A DNA stretch of 64,000 nt from Roseburia zhanii (GTDB taxonomy: Bacteria > Bacillota > Clostridia > Lachnospirales > Lachnospiraceae). Both the position numbers and the translations under genes were made by a program. The notes beneath the pieces were generated by a model that worked only from the letters and a program-made list of their open reading frames with translations, was not told where the DNA came from and did no database searches. The stretch is from positions 248,001-312,000 of the forward strand of contig NZ_JACOPH010000001.1 in assembly GCF_014287635.1 (NCBI RefSeq), written 5' to 3'. Below, piece by piece: positions 1 through 9,193 of this stretch. Each line of letters opens with the position of its first letter. Position 1 is the stretch's first letter.

Positions 1-1044
1 TTTTCCACGCAGAACAGCGGAAACGGACATACAGAAACGTTACGTGCAGTTTCTTTTGCACTTTTTGATACGGCAGCCACATATCAGATCCAGATTTATA
101 AGAATCTGACAGATGAAAAAGATCCGACATCGGGAACACCACAGTTTAAAGAACCGGTCGCGGGAGCAACCAGTTACACCGGATACTATACGGTTCCATT
201 AGATCAAGGTGTACTGTTAAAAGAAGGTGAAACCTTTTCTGTTGTGATCACTTTAGAAAAAGAGAGTAAAGACCAGATCAATTTTTTTGTGGACAAGACT
301 TATCAGAATGGGAACTGGATCTCTTTTGTGAATACCGTGGAGGCCGGGGAGAGCTTCAGACAGTCAGAGGATGGCTGGGATGATCTTGCAGAGGACGGTA
401 TGACAGCAAGGATCAAGGCATTTACAGATGAAAATCCAAGAATCTTAGTGGAAAGCCTGCGCCTTTTGACAGAGGGGATGAAGCAGGATGCAGCAGGGGA
501 GCACATATTAGAACTGTCTGCCGGAAGTACCTATACCATGCAGACAGAACTATTACCGCAGACAGCCGAAAACAGAACATTGGCATGGGAATCTTCAGAT
601 ACATCGGTCGTTACAGTGAGTGCCGACGGAGTGCTGACGGCATTGCGGGAAGGCATGGCAGACATAAAGGGAAAGACAACAGATGGAAGCGGACTGACAG
701 TAAGCTGTCATGTATTTGTGACAGCAGGAAACGGTACGATAGAACATCCGGCAGTAGATAGTACAGCAGACCGCACCGGAATCATACATGAGAGTACAGC
801 ACTTGTGGCAGAACCGGAGAAGAAAAAGCCCACGCAGCAGACAAATAAGCCGGTACAGCAGACAAATAAGACAGGACAGGCAGCAGACAATGTGTCAGAT
901 ACGCAGGATAAGGCTGCTTTGCAGACAGTTTTGGTCAAAAGTGCCAAAACCGCAGATGGGTATGTAGCAGAGCGGATTTTGTGCGGCGTTTTTTTTACGT
1001 TGGGTGTGATATTATTGAGAAGAAACAGCTTAAAAAAACCTTAA
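1..1044 (+). CDS. C-terminal part of a surface protein with lectin-like and Ig-like (BIG2) domains, 5' end outside window
   Basis: The reading frame is already open at base 1, so the start lies upstream. The first ~80 residues resemble the lectin-like domain that follows papain-family (C1) peptidase domains in clostridial surface proteins (NSGNGHTETLRAVSFALF, then a GYYTVPL stretch). Residues ~180-245 of the visible part form a BIG2-type Ig fold (SSDTSVVTVSADGVLTALREG). A Q/T/N/K-rich linker and a C-terminal hydrophobic segment (ILCGVFFTLGVILL) ending in basic residues follow, which fits a membrane anchor. The catalytic domain, if present, is outside the window, so the peptidase link is an inference from family architecture. 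ATG 244 is internal and not the true start. Confidence 0.65.
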   Translation, partial: FSTQNSGNGHTETLRAVSFALFDTAATYQIQIYKNLTDEKDPTSGTPQFKEPVAGATSYTGYYTVPLDQGVLLKEGETFSVVITLEKESKDQINFFVDKTYQNGNWISFVNTVEAGESFRQSEDGWDDLAEDGMTARIKAFTDENPRILVESLRLLTEGMKQDAAGEHILELSAGSTYTMQTELLPQTAENRTLAWESSDTSVVTVSADGVLTALREGMADIKGKTTDGSGLTVSCHVFVTAGNGTIEHPAVDSTADRTGIIHESTALVAEPEKKKPTQQTNKPVQQTNKTGQAADNVSDTQDKAALQTVLVKSAKTADGYVAERILCGVFFTLGVILLRRNSLKKP

Positions 1045-1180
1045 GAAATTTACAAGAATATGAACCGCCGGCAGTATTGTAGAACAAAATAGATTGTGGT
1101 ACAATTTACATATTCAGTGACAGTGAGTCAGACAAATAGAATTGATATAAATAAGAACGCCGCAATGAGGAGGAAAATAG

Positions 1181-2113
1181 ATGAGAAAGAAGAAAATTGT
1201 TATCGCATTAGGACATGAAGCATTAGGAACAACGTTACCGGATCAGAAAGTAGCCGTTCGGAAGACAGCAAAGGCAGTTGCGGATCTGATCGAGGAAGAT
1301 TATCAGGTTGTCATTACCCACAGCAATGGACCGCAGGTGGGGATGATCCACACAGCAATGTCAGAGTTTTGCAGATTATATCCGGAATATACAGCAACAC
1401 CAATGTCTGTATGTTCTGCAATGAGTCAGGGATATATCGGTTACGATCTTCAGAATGAGATCCGTACAGAACTGTTAAACAGAGGCATTTATAAGACAGT
1501 ATCCACGATCCTGACACAGGTATGTGTCGATCCGTATGATGAAGCCTTTTATCACCCAAGCAAAGTTATCGGACGAGTGATGACAAAGGAAGAAGCAGAG
1601 GTGGAGGAGAAGAAAGGTAATCATGTTGTGGAAACAGAACATGGCTGGCGCAGGATCGTTGCAGCACCAAAACCGGTAGATATCGTAGAGATCGATGCAA
1701 TCCGTGCATTGAGCGATGCAGACCAGATCGTGATCGCATGTGGCGGTGGCGGAATACCGGTACTGACCCAGGCAAATAAATTAAAAGGTGCAAGTGCAGT
1801 CATTGAAAAAGACCTTGCTGCAGGAAAATTAGCAGAGATGTTAGATGCTGATATGCTCGTGATCTTAACAGGTGAAGATAAGGTATGTCTGAATTATAAT
1901 ACAGCCGAAGAAAAGCCATTAGATGCATTAACTGTTGCACAGGCACGTACATATATGGAGGAGGGACAGTTTGAAGAAGGTACGATCCTTCCTAAGATAC
2001 AGGCGGCAGTTGACTTTATCGGAGATTCCGCAGTCAAAACAGCACTGATCACAAGACTCGATAAGTCCAAAGAAGCCATGGAAGGCACAACAGGAACTGT
2101 AATCCGTAAATAA
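1181..2113 (+). CDS. arcC: Carbamate kinase
   Basis: 310 residues, the usual length of carbamate kinase (amino-acid kinase superfamily), which interconverts carbamoyl phosphate + ADP and carbamate/ammonia + ATP in the cytosol. The N-terminal glycine-rich segment is present as ALGHEALGTTLP, followed by the family motif VVITHSNGPQVG and a C-terminal ACGGGGIPVL nucleotide/phosphate-binding stretch. A GAGGAGG-type ribosome binding site precedes ATG 1181. No arcA, arcB or arginine transporter lies beside it, so it could serve arginine, agmatine, purine or allantoin fermentation encoded elsewhere. The family call is firm; the pathway is open. Confidence 0.92.
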   Translation: MRKKKIVIALGHEALGTTLPDQKVAVRKTAKAVADLIEEDYQVVITHSNGPQVGMIHTAMSEFCRLYPEYTATPMSVCSAMSQGYIGYDLQNEIRTELLNRGIYKTVSTILTQVCVDPYDEAFYHPSKVIGRVMTKEEAEVEEKKGNHVVETEHGWRRIVAAPKPVDIVEIDAIRALSDADQIVIACGGGGIPVLTQANKLKGASAVIEKDLAAGKLAEMLDADMLVILTGEDKVCLNYNTAEEKPLDALTVAQARTYMEEGQFEEGTILPKIQAAVDFIGDSAVKTALITRLDKSKEAMEGTTGTVIRK

Positions 2114-2140
2114 TGATAAACAGATGGAAGGGTTGAAAAG

Positions 2141-5100
2141 ATGAAACAGATCAAAAGATGGGCAGCATTTGTACTGACATGGATGGTATTGCTTACCACA
2201 GGGTACAGTGATGTATTCGCAGCATCACTGACTACAGAGATAACAGAGCAGACAGAAAGTACCGAAACAGTTGATACAGAGCAGAACGAAGATACCGAAA
2301 AAGCTGATACAGAGCAGAACGAAGATACCGAAAAAGCTGATACAGAGCAGAACGAAGATACTGAAGTGGCTGATGCAGATCAGAGTGAAGTTACCGAAAC
2401 AGCCGACGCAGAGCAGAGCGAAGCTGCCGGAGCAGTTGATGAAGATCAGAGCACAAACACGAAAGCAGCCGTTACAGAGGAATCCACAGCAAAAGTCAAT
2501 TATCTGGTTGTCGAATCTCCGATGGTCCAGACACCGGGCACACAGCGGATCATGTTAGGGATCGGTGATGGCACACAGACAATAGATGCAGCAGAATTAT
2601 CTGTATATAACCGGAAAACAAAAGAAACTTCTACCGTGAAGGCAGCAGAAATCTCCGGTGATTTTGTCCTGTTTACCATGGATTATGCAGAGGATACCGA
2701 AGCAGGAGTTTATCAGTTAAATAACATTACATATACGTGCGAAGGCAGCAGTTATACAGCAGCTTTTCGTGATATGGGGATCGACGCAGCATTTGGTGTA
2801 AACCAGAGCGTGGAAAGCGAACCGGATGATGTCCTTTTGACAGATGAAGAAGTTGCGGCATTAGCGGCAGAAACAGAGATGAATATCGTGACTTTAGATA
2901 GTGAAGGAAACTCATCTTCCGAAACAACTTTAGAAGAAGCAATGGCAAATGCAGGCTGTGAAGAAAATGCAGGAACAGCTGCAACCACAAGAAGCGGTGC
3001 AAAAGGAGAATCTATCGATGCAACCGGAATGAACAGCCTTGTTGTTGTGTTAGATCCGGGACATGGTGGAAGTGATCCGGGTGCACAGGCAAATGGAATC
3101 GTGGAAAAGACTGTCAACTTAAAGATCGCACAGTATTGTAAGGCAGAATTAGAAGAATATGCAGGTGTGACCGTATACATGACAAGAACCGGTGATACCT
3201 ATTTAAGCCTTGCAGACCGTGCACAGGTAGCGGCAGATAAAAAAGCAGATGTATTTATCAGTCTGCATAATAATTCCAATACAAGTTCCGTACCATCAGG
3301 CGCAAACGTGTACTATCCGAACTCAAACTATAATGCAAACTGCGGAGCAACAGGAAGTGCATTGGCAAATGTGATCTTATCTAAGCTTACAGATCTTGGA
3401 CTTGCAAGCGGCGGTATCCATATCCGTAATTCAGAAAATGGAACGAAATATCCGGATGGATCACTTGCAGATTATTATGGAGTGATCAAGCGCTGTAAGG
3501 AAAATGGAATTCCGGGACTTATCGTAGAACATGCTTTTGTATCGAACAGCAGTGATGCACAGAAATATTTAAGCACAGAGGAGCAGTTGAAAAAATTAGG
3601 TATTGCAGATGCAACCGGAATCGCAGAATATTATGGACTGAGCAAAGGACTTGGTTTTAACAGCGTACAGTCATTAAGCAGTACGACAATGACATTAACA
3701 TGGACTGCACAGACCGGAGTTACCGGTTACTGTATTTACCGGAGTACATCAAGCGGCGATGGATTTTCTAAAGTTGCAGAGGTTACACCGGCTGCAACAA
3801 CGACATGGAAAGATACCGGGTTGAAACCGGGAACAACGTATTATTATAAGATCCGTACCTATACAAAAAAATCTTCAGGTATAAAATATGGCAAATACAG
3901 CCCGATCGTATCAGGAACAACAATGCAGCGGCCGGAGATCTCTGCTATAAGATCAAACAGCAGTAAGGAACTGGTGATCAGCTGGGATACTGTTAATAAT
4001 GCAGCGAATTATGAGATTTACCGTGCAACAACAGCAGATGGCACTTTTAATCTGATCGCAAATATTGCAGGGATCAACAGGGTAAATTATACTGATACAA
4101 AAGTAACTGCAGGCAAATTATATTACTACAAGATCCGTTCAGTCGGACAGGTAGATAATACAACGATCTATAGTGATTACAGTGAGATCGCAGCTGGCAG
4201 GACAGCAACCGTCCCATCTTCACTTTCTGTAAAGTCAGCAGACAGTAATACACTTCGGATCTCATGGAAAGCAGATGCAAATATGTCTGGATATGTGATC
4301 AAACGTGCAACTTCTGCAGCAGGAAAGTATAAAAAAGTCGGAACCGTTACTGACGGTGAAGAAAATTATTATGACGATGATACCGTAAAAGAAAATACAA
4401 CTTACTATTATATTGTACAATCATATAATCATAATAATGATGTAAAGGGATACAGTGGTTACAGCGGAGCAGTTTCCGGTAAGACCATTCCGAAAACAAA
4501 GATCACAAAGATCGTCAGCACATCATCTACAAAGCAGACGGTCAGCTGGAAGAAAAAAAATGGCGTTGATGGCTATGTTATTTACCAGAGTACAGCAAAA
4601 AATGGTAAGTACAAGAAAATAGCAACGATCAAATCAGCAAATACAACGACTTATAAGGTCCGCGGATTAAAGGCAGGAACAAGATACTATTATAAAGTAA
4701 GGACGAGAAATAAAGTCAATGGTAAAGTCGGTTACGGTTCGTATTCAACGATCCGTAATGCATGGACAGGAGCAAAACCTAAGATCACAGTAGCAGGAAG
4801 CACGGGAACAAGAATACGGGTATCATGGAATCCGGTCAGTGGAGCGGAAAGTTATACGGTATACCGTGCAGATTCCGCAAAAGGAACCTACAAAAAGATC
4901 AAAACCGTTAGCAGTGGGAAAACCAGTTATACGGATAAGAAGCTGAAAATGACCAGGAAGTATTATTACCGCGTCGAAGCTTCTATGAAAGGATATAAGG
5001 CTTCTGGAACAAGCGGTATGAGTAAGGCGGTAAGCGGATATCCGGTAAGAACTACGAATATCCTTTCTGTGGTGGCAAATGAGCAAGGTAGTTTAGATGT

Positions 5101-6409
5101 TACCTGGACTAAGGTAAAAGATATCGATGGCTACCGTATTTACCGCAGTACACAGCAGAATGGTGCATATGATCTGCTCACAACGATCTCAGATTATAAT
5201 ACGACCAGTTATACAGATACCGGTGTACAGTCAGGAATGACATATTACTATAAGATCATGCTGATCAACCAGTATGGTGGAAAAACGATTTATGGAAGCT
5301 ATTCAGCAGCGGTATCAGGAACGCTTTTAGCGGCACCGCAGAATGTTACCGTAACTTCCATAGCAGAGAATCAGCTTGATATCTCATGGTCGGCAGTATC
5401 AGGAGCATCAGGATATGTGATCTGCCGGAGTACAGAACTAAATGGTACTTATACCGAGATCGGTGCAGTTGCATCGGCATCGGTGACAACATATTCTGAT
5501 AAGACTGTAACAAAAGGAGTTACTTATTACTACAAAGTAAAAGCGATCGACAATTATAATAACAGCAGCGTATATAGCAGCGCAGCCTCTGGCTGCGCTG
5601 TTGCTAAATTAGTCATAAATGGTGTACAATGGGGAGCAGGGAACCAGAATATACAGATCACATGGACACAGAGTGTAGTGCCGGTCACTGGCTATGAAAT
5701 CTATAAGACAAGTAGTACAGATGTAAAGACACAGACAAAGGTAGCAGTTACGACAGATACGTGTTGTATTGATACAGGGGTAACGGCAGGAACTACTTAT
5801 TATTATCGGGTACGTCCATATACAACGCAGATTCTCAATGGAAAAGCATCGACTTTATATGGAATATTTTCAGATACAGTATCGACAAATCCGTCAGATT
5901 ACCGTATCATGGGAAGTGCAGGAGTGACACCAGAGCAGATGAGCAAAATGTATTTAGCGTCAGGGAAAAAATATCCATCATCTGTATACAAGACAAAAGG
6001 AGCAGCCACATTAGATGATTTCTGCAGGATCGTTTATGAAGAAGCCAGTGCAGAAGGGGTAAAGCCGGAAGTATTATTTGCCCAGATCTGCCATGAAACG
6101 GCATACCTGCAGTTTGGCGGACAGGTCAAGGTATCCCAATGTAATTTTGGGGGGTTAGGTGCCCTTGATGGTGGTAGTGGAGGTGCAGCTTTTGCAGATG
6201 TGCGGACAGGAGTCCGTGCACAGGTGCAGCATTTAAAAGCATATGCATCGACTAATCCATTGGTGAATAACTGTATCGATGACAGATTCCGTTATATCAG
6301 CAGAGGAAGTGCAGAATATGTACAGCAGCTAGGAAAAGGAAACTGGGCGACCGATACATCTTATGATACAAAATTGATGGTGTATATTAAAAAAATGCTT
6401 GCAAGCTGA
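2141..6409 (+). CDS. Modular cell-wall hydrolase: amidase_3, eight FnIII repeats, glucosaminidase
   Basis: 1422 residues with an N-terminal signal peptide. Residues ~30-110 are an acidic Thr/Glu-rich region with 11-residue repeats. An N-acetylmuramoyl-L-alanine amidase (amidase_3) domain follows at ~295-500, with zinc-ligand motifs DPGHGG, VEKTVN and SLHNN and the catalytic-Glu region VEHAFVSN. Eight fibronectin-III-like repeats run from ~505 to ~1250, each with a core such as GYEIYRST and a TYYYKVR strand. The last ~165 residues are an endo-beta-N-acetylglucosaminidase-type domain with ICHETAYLQFGG holding the likely catalytic Glu. It should cut both peptide and glycan bonds of peptidoglycan outside the cell. 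It heads a run of three hydrolase genes and shares its C-terminal domain with the next one. Confidence 0.88.
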   Translation: MKQIKRWAAFVLTWMVLLTTGYSDVFAASLTTEITEQTESTETVDTEQNEDTEKADTEQNEDTEKADTEQNEDTEVADADQSEVTETADAEQSEAAGAVDEDQSTNTKAAVTEESTAKVNYLVVESPMVQTPGTQRIMLGIGDGTQTIDAAELSVYNRKTKETSTVKAAEISGDFVLFTMDYAEDTEAGVYQLNNITYTCEGSSYTAAFRDMGIDAAFGVNQSVESEPDDVLLTDEEVAALAAETEMNIVTLDSEGNSSSETTLEEAMANAGCEENAGTAATTRSGAKGESIDATGMNSLVVVLDPGHGGSDPGAQANGIVEKTVNLKIAQYCKAELEEYAGVTVYMTRTGDTYLSLADRAQVAADKKADVFISLHNNSNTSSVPSGANVYYPNSNYNANCGATGSALANVILSKLTDLGLASGGIHIRNSENGTKYPDGSLADYYGVIKRCKENGIPGLIVEHAFVSNSSDAQKYLSTEEQLKKLGIADATGIAEYYGLSKGLGFNSVQSLSSTTMTLTWTAQTGVTGYCIYRSTSSGDGFSKVAEVTPAATTTWKDTGLKPGTTYYYKIRTYTKKSSGIKYGKYSPIVSGTTMQRPEISAIRSNSSKELVISWDTVNNAANYEIYRATTADGTFNLIANIAGINRVNYTDTKVTAGKLYYYKIRSVGQVDNTTIYSDYSEIAAGRTATVPSSLSVKSADSNTLRISWKADANMSGYVIKRATSAAGKYKKVGTVTDGEENYYDDDTVKENTTYYYIVQSYNHNNDVKGYSGYSGAVSGKTIPKTKITKIVSTSSTKQTVSWKKKNGVDGYVIYQSTAKNGKYKKIATIKSANTTTYKVRGLKAGTRYYYKVRTRNKVNGKVGYGSYSTIRNAWTGAKPKITVAGSTGTRIRVSWNPVSGAESYTVYRADSAKGTYKKIKTVSSGKTSYTDKKLKMTRKYYYRVEASMKGYKASGTSGMSKAVSGYPVRTTNILSVVANEQGSLDVTWTKVKDIDGYRIYRSTQQNGAYDLLTTISDYNTTSYTDTGVQSGMTYYYKIMLINQYGGKTIYGSYSAAVSGTLLAAPQNVTVTSIAENQLDISWSAVSGASGYVICRSTELNGTYTEIGAVASASVTTYSDKTVTKGVTYYYKVKAIDNYNNSSVYSSAASGCAVAKLVINGVQWGAGNQNIQITWTQSVVPVTGYEIYKTSSTDVKTQTKVAVTTDTCCIDTGVTAGTTYYYRVRPYTTQILNGKASTLYGIFSDTVSTNPSDYRIMGSAGVTPEQMSKMYLASGKKYPSSVYKTKGAATLDDFCRIVYEEASAEGVKPEVLFAQICHETAYLQFGGQVKVSQCNFGGLGALDGGSGGAAFADVRTGVRAQVQHLKAYASTNPLVNNCIDDRFRYISRGSAEYVQQLGKGNWATDTSYDTKLMVYIKKMLAS
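2274..2372 (+). repeat. 33-bp tandem repeats inside the amidase gene
   Basis: About three consecutive 33-bp units encode TEQNEDTEKAD. The first two are identical and the third diverges at its end; further degenerate copies (ADQSEVTETAD) follow. They sit in the disordered acidic stalk after the signal peptide. The unit is a multiple of three, so copy-number change would alter stalk length without breaking the frame. Confidence 0.8.
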
Positions 6410-6472
6410 CAAGGCATATAAATTTATGACTATACAGCGGACAGCATAAGATAACAGGATAGGAGAAAAGCA

Positions 6473-8206
6473 ATGAGAAAAGTATTAAAAAATGGAATAC
6501 TGCTGTTACTTGTTTTAGTTCTGACAGCAGGAACCTCACAGGCAGCATATGCAGATACGACGACTGCCATGCAGGCAGCTGCGGCTGCAATATCAAGCAG
6601 TGAGATCGAATTGAACTGGAACAGTGTAGACGGGGCAAGATCATATGTGATCTACAGGAGCAATGCCAGAGAGGGCGGCTATCAGAAATTAAAGACCGTA
6701 TCTGCGGCAACGTTATCTTATCGTGATTCTAAGGTCAGTACAGCAGTCAATTACTATTATAAGATCATTCCGGTAAGTGGTGCGACAGGAGAAGAAATGA
6801 CAGCCGTTCAAGTGATCTTAAAAGCAAAAGCACCGGCAAAGACATCTATCGAGAAAGTTTCCGTGAAATCGCCGACAAAGATCACACTTACATGGAAAGC
6901 ATCAGCCGGCAGCAGTGGTTATGAGATCTACCGTTCTTCTAATAAAAATAGCGGCTATGGACTGATCGCCAATATCGAAGGAAAAAATAACGTAAGCTAT
7001 ACAGATAATGAAGTCGTTCCGGGAAAAAATTATTATTATAAACTGCGTCCGGTTACGCAGATCGCAGGAACGACCGGAACAGGAAGTTATAGTGAGATCA
7101 CACAGGGGAGAACGATCGCAAAGACAACGATCACTTCGATCACTTCTGTCAGTTCCACAAAAATGCAGATCGCATGGAAAAAATCAGGCGGGGCAAAAAG
7201 TTATGAGATCTACCGCAGTACAAAATCAGACGGCGGCTTTAAACGGATCGCAACGGTAGATGCCGGCAGACGGAAATATGCAGATATGACAGTCAAAAGT
7301 GGAAAGAAATATTTCTATAAAGTAGTGTCAGTTGGCAGTTTAAATGGGGCAAAGATCACCAGCGGTTATTCCAAAGCAGCAGGATTTCGGGCACTACAGC
7401 AGGTGAAGATCTCATCTGTCAAAACAACCAGTAATGATGATCTGAAAGTAAGATGGAAGAAAGTCACAGGAGCAACAGAATACAAAGTTTATCGCGCAGC
7501 TTCTCGATTCGGTACTTATAAGAAAGTAGCAACTGTACCGGCAAAAGGAACGAGTACGATGACTTACATAGATAAAAAAGCAGTTTCCGGTAAGACATAT
7601 TTTTATAAAGTACAGGCATATGCAGCAGATACAGGACTGATCACATCAGGAAGCGGTAATCTTTCCGATGCAGTCGGTGTTTCCACAGCTTATGCAATTA
7701 TGGGTAGATCAACGGTTACGGTTGATCAGATGGTAGCTTTTTATAAGGCATCCGGCAGAAGTTTCCCTTCTAATGTTTATGAGGATAAGGGGGCAAAGAA
7801 TATCAAGCAGTTCTGTAAGATCGTGCTGGATGAGAGTGAAAAAGAAGGCATAAAAGCAGAAGTTATTTTTGCACAGAACTGTCTGGAAACCGGATATTTA
7901 CAGTTTGGAGGTCAGGTAAGTGCCAGCCAGTGTAATTTTGCCGGACTTGGAGCAACGGATGATGGGGCAGCAGGAGCAACCTTTGAAAATGTAAAGATCG
8001 GTATCCGTGCACAGGTACAGCATTTAAAAGGATATGCTTCAAAAGACAGTTTAAATGGTAAGTGTGTTGATCCGAGATTTATGTATCTTGCAAGCAAACG
8101 TGGCTGTGCAGCACATGTACAGGATCTGGGAAACGGTAACTGGGCAACAGATCCGAATTATGCATTTAAACTGATGACAATGATCAGATCAATGAAAAGC
8201 TATTGA
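6473..8206 (+). CDS. Secreted FnIII-glucosaminidase cell-wall hydrolase
   Basis: 577 residues. A signal peptide ending near AYA is followed by four FnIII-like repeats (~28-400) and a C-terminal glucosaminidase domain (~410-577) with QNCLETGYLQFGG carrying the likely catalytic Glu. The C-terminus is clearly paralogous to that of the preceding gene (shared FAQ.C.ET.YLQFGGQV and QCNF.GLGA motifs), but the amidase domain is missing. It follows its neighbour by 63 bp with its own AGGAG site, so co-transcription is likely. The role is expected to be glycan-strand cleavage during growth or cell separation; the exact bond is inferred from the family. Confidence 0.85.
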   Translation: MRKVLKNGILLLLVLVLTAGTSQAAYADTTTAMQAAAAAISSSEIELNWNSVDGARSYVIYRSNAREGGYQKLKTVSAATLSYRDSKVSTAVNYYYKIIPVSGATGEEMTAVQVILKAKAPAKTSIEKVSVKSPTKITLTWKASAGSSGYEIYRSSNKNSGYGLIANIEGKNNVSYTDNEVVPGKNYYYKLRPVTQIAGTTGTGSYSEITQGRTIAKTTITSITSVSSTKMQIAWKKSGGAKSYEIYRSTKSDGGFKRIATVDAGRRKYADMTVKSGKKYFYKVVSVGSLNGAKITSGYSKAAGFRALQQVKISSVKTTSNDDLKVRWKKVTGATEYKVYRAASRFGTYKKVATVPAKGTSTMTYIDKKAVSGKTYFYKVQAYAADTGLITSGSGNLSDAVGVSTAYAIMGRSTVTVDQMVAFYKASGRSFPSNVYEDKGAKNIKQFCKIVLDESEKEGIKAEVIFAQNCLETGYLQFGGQVSASQCNFAGLGATDDGAAGATFENVKIGIRAQVQHLKGYASKDSLNGKCVDPRFMYLASKRGCAAHVQDLGNGNWATDPNYAFKLMTMIRSMKSY

Positions 8207-8224
8207 GCGGAATAGGGAACAGAT

Positions 8225-9193
8225 ATGAGGATAAAAAGAAAACTGCGTCATGCAGCAGTAAGTATTGTATTGGCAATAGCTGTCTTATGTATGGCAGGCT
8301 GTGGACAGCGTGCAGATGATACAGTCAAGCAGGAGCAGCCAGTTACGAAAACGGAAGATGTTCATATAGAAGAAACTACAGAAGCGAAAGAAACAGAACA
8401 GGCAGTTACAGAGGAAACGGAAACAGAAGATACTGCCCTTACAGAAACAGAAACCGCTGCCACAGAAGTAACCGAAACGGAAGACAGTACAACAGAGCCT
8501 ATAGCGGCAGATGAGAAGTCTGATGCAGGGGGAAGTACACAGCAGGGCAGTAAAGGGTATGTAATCTGTATTGATGCAGGACATCAGAGCAAAGGGGACA
8601 GTACACCAGAACCTGTCGGACCCGGTGCATCAGAAACCAAGGCAAGAGTGGCAAGTGGTACAAGAGGGACTACATCAGGTCTTGCAGAATATGAACTGAC
8701 ACTTCAGGTATCCTTAAAACTGAGGGATGAACTGAAAAACCGTGGATATGAAGTGTTGATGGTCAGGGAATCGAATGATGTGAATATCAGCAATAAAGAG
8801 CGGGCTGATGTTGCCAATAATAATCATGCAGATGCATTTTTGCGGATTCATGCAAATGGTTCAGAAAACAGCAGTGCAAACGGTATTATGACGATTTGTC
8901 CGACAGCGAACAATCCCTATCCGTCCTGTCAGGCAGTCTATGATGCTTCAAAGCGGCTTTCCACTGCTATTTTAGATCAGATGGTGAGTGCGACCGGAGC
9001 GAAGAAGGAATATGTCTGGGAAACAGATTCGATGAGCGGGATCAACTGGAGTCAGGTGCCGGTGTCGATCATTGAGATGGGATATATGACAAATCCGGAT
9101 GAAGATACAAAAATGGCAGATCCCTCTTATCAGGATCTTCTGGTAAAAGGGATCGCAAATGGGCTGGATCAGTATTTTAATGGTACTCCATAA
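8225..9193 (+). CDS. Lipoprotein N-acetylmuramoyl-L-alanine amidase
   Basis: 322 residues. A lipoprotein signal with lipobox LCMAGC near residue 28 is followed by a Thr/Glu-rich linker (~30-105) and an amidase_3 domain (~112-320). The domain shows [21 protein letters not shown] and IEMGYMTNP, which correspond to the zinc ligands and the catalytic Glu. It should be anchored to the outer face of the membrane and cleave stem peptides from muramic acid. It starts 18 bp after the previous hydrolase, so it probably ends the same operon. Its last 17 bp overlap convergently with the GGDEF gene on the other strand. Confidence 0.87.
   Translation: MRIKRKLRHAAVSIVLAIAVLCMAGCGQRADDTVKQEQPVTKTEDVHIEETTEAKETEQAVTEETETEDTALTETETAATEVTETEDSTTEPIAADEKSDAGGSTQQGSKGYVICIDAGHQSKGDSTPEPVGPGASETKARVASGTRGTTSGLAEYELTLQVSLKLRDELKNRGYEVLMVRESNDVNISNKERADVANNNHADAFLRIHANGSENSSANGIMTICPTANNPYPSCQAVYDASKRLSTAILDQMVSATGAKKEYVWETDSMSGINWSQVPVSIIEMGYMTNPDEDTKMADPSYQDLLVKGIANGLDQYFNGTP

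Noticed and set aside
2271..2558. A 95-codon plus-strand ORF in the amidase stalk
   Set aside because: It is a repeat-driven shadow in another frame of the amidase gene.
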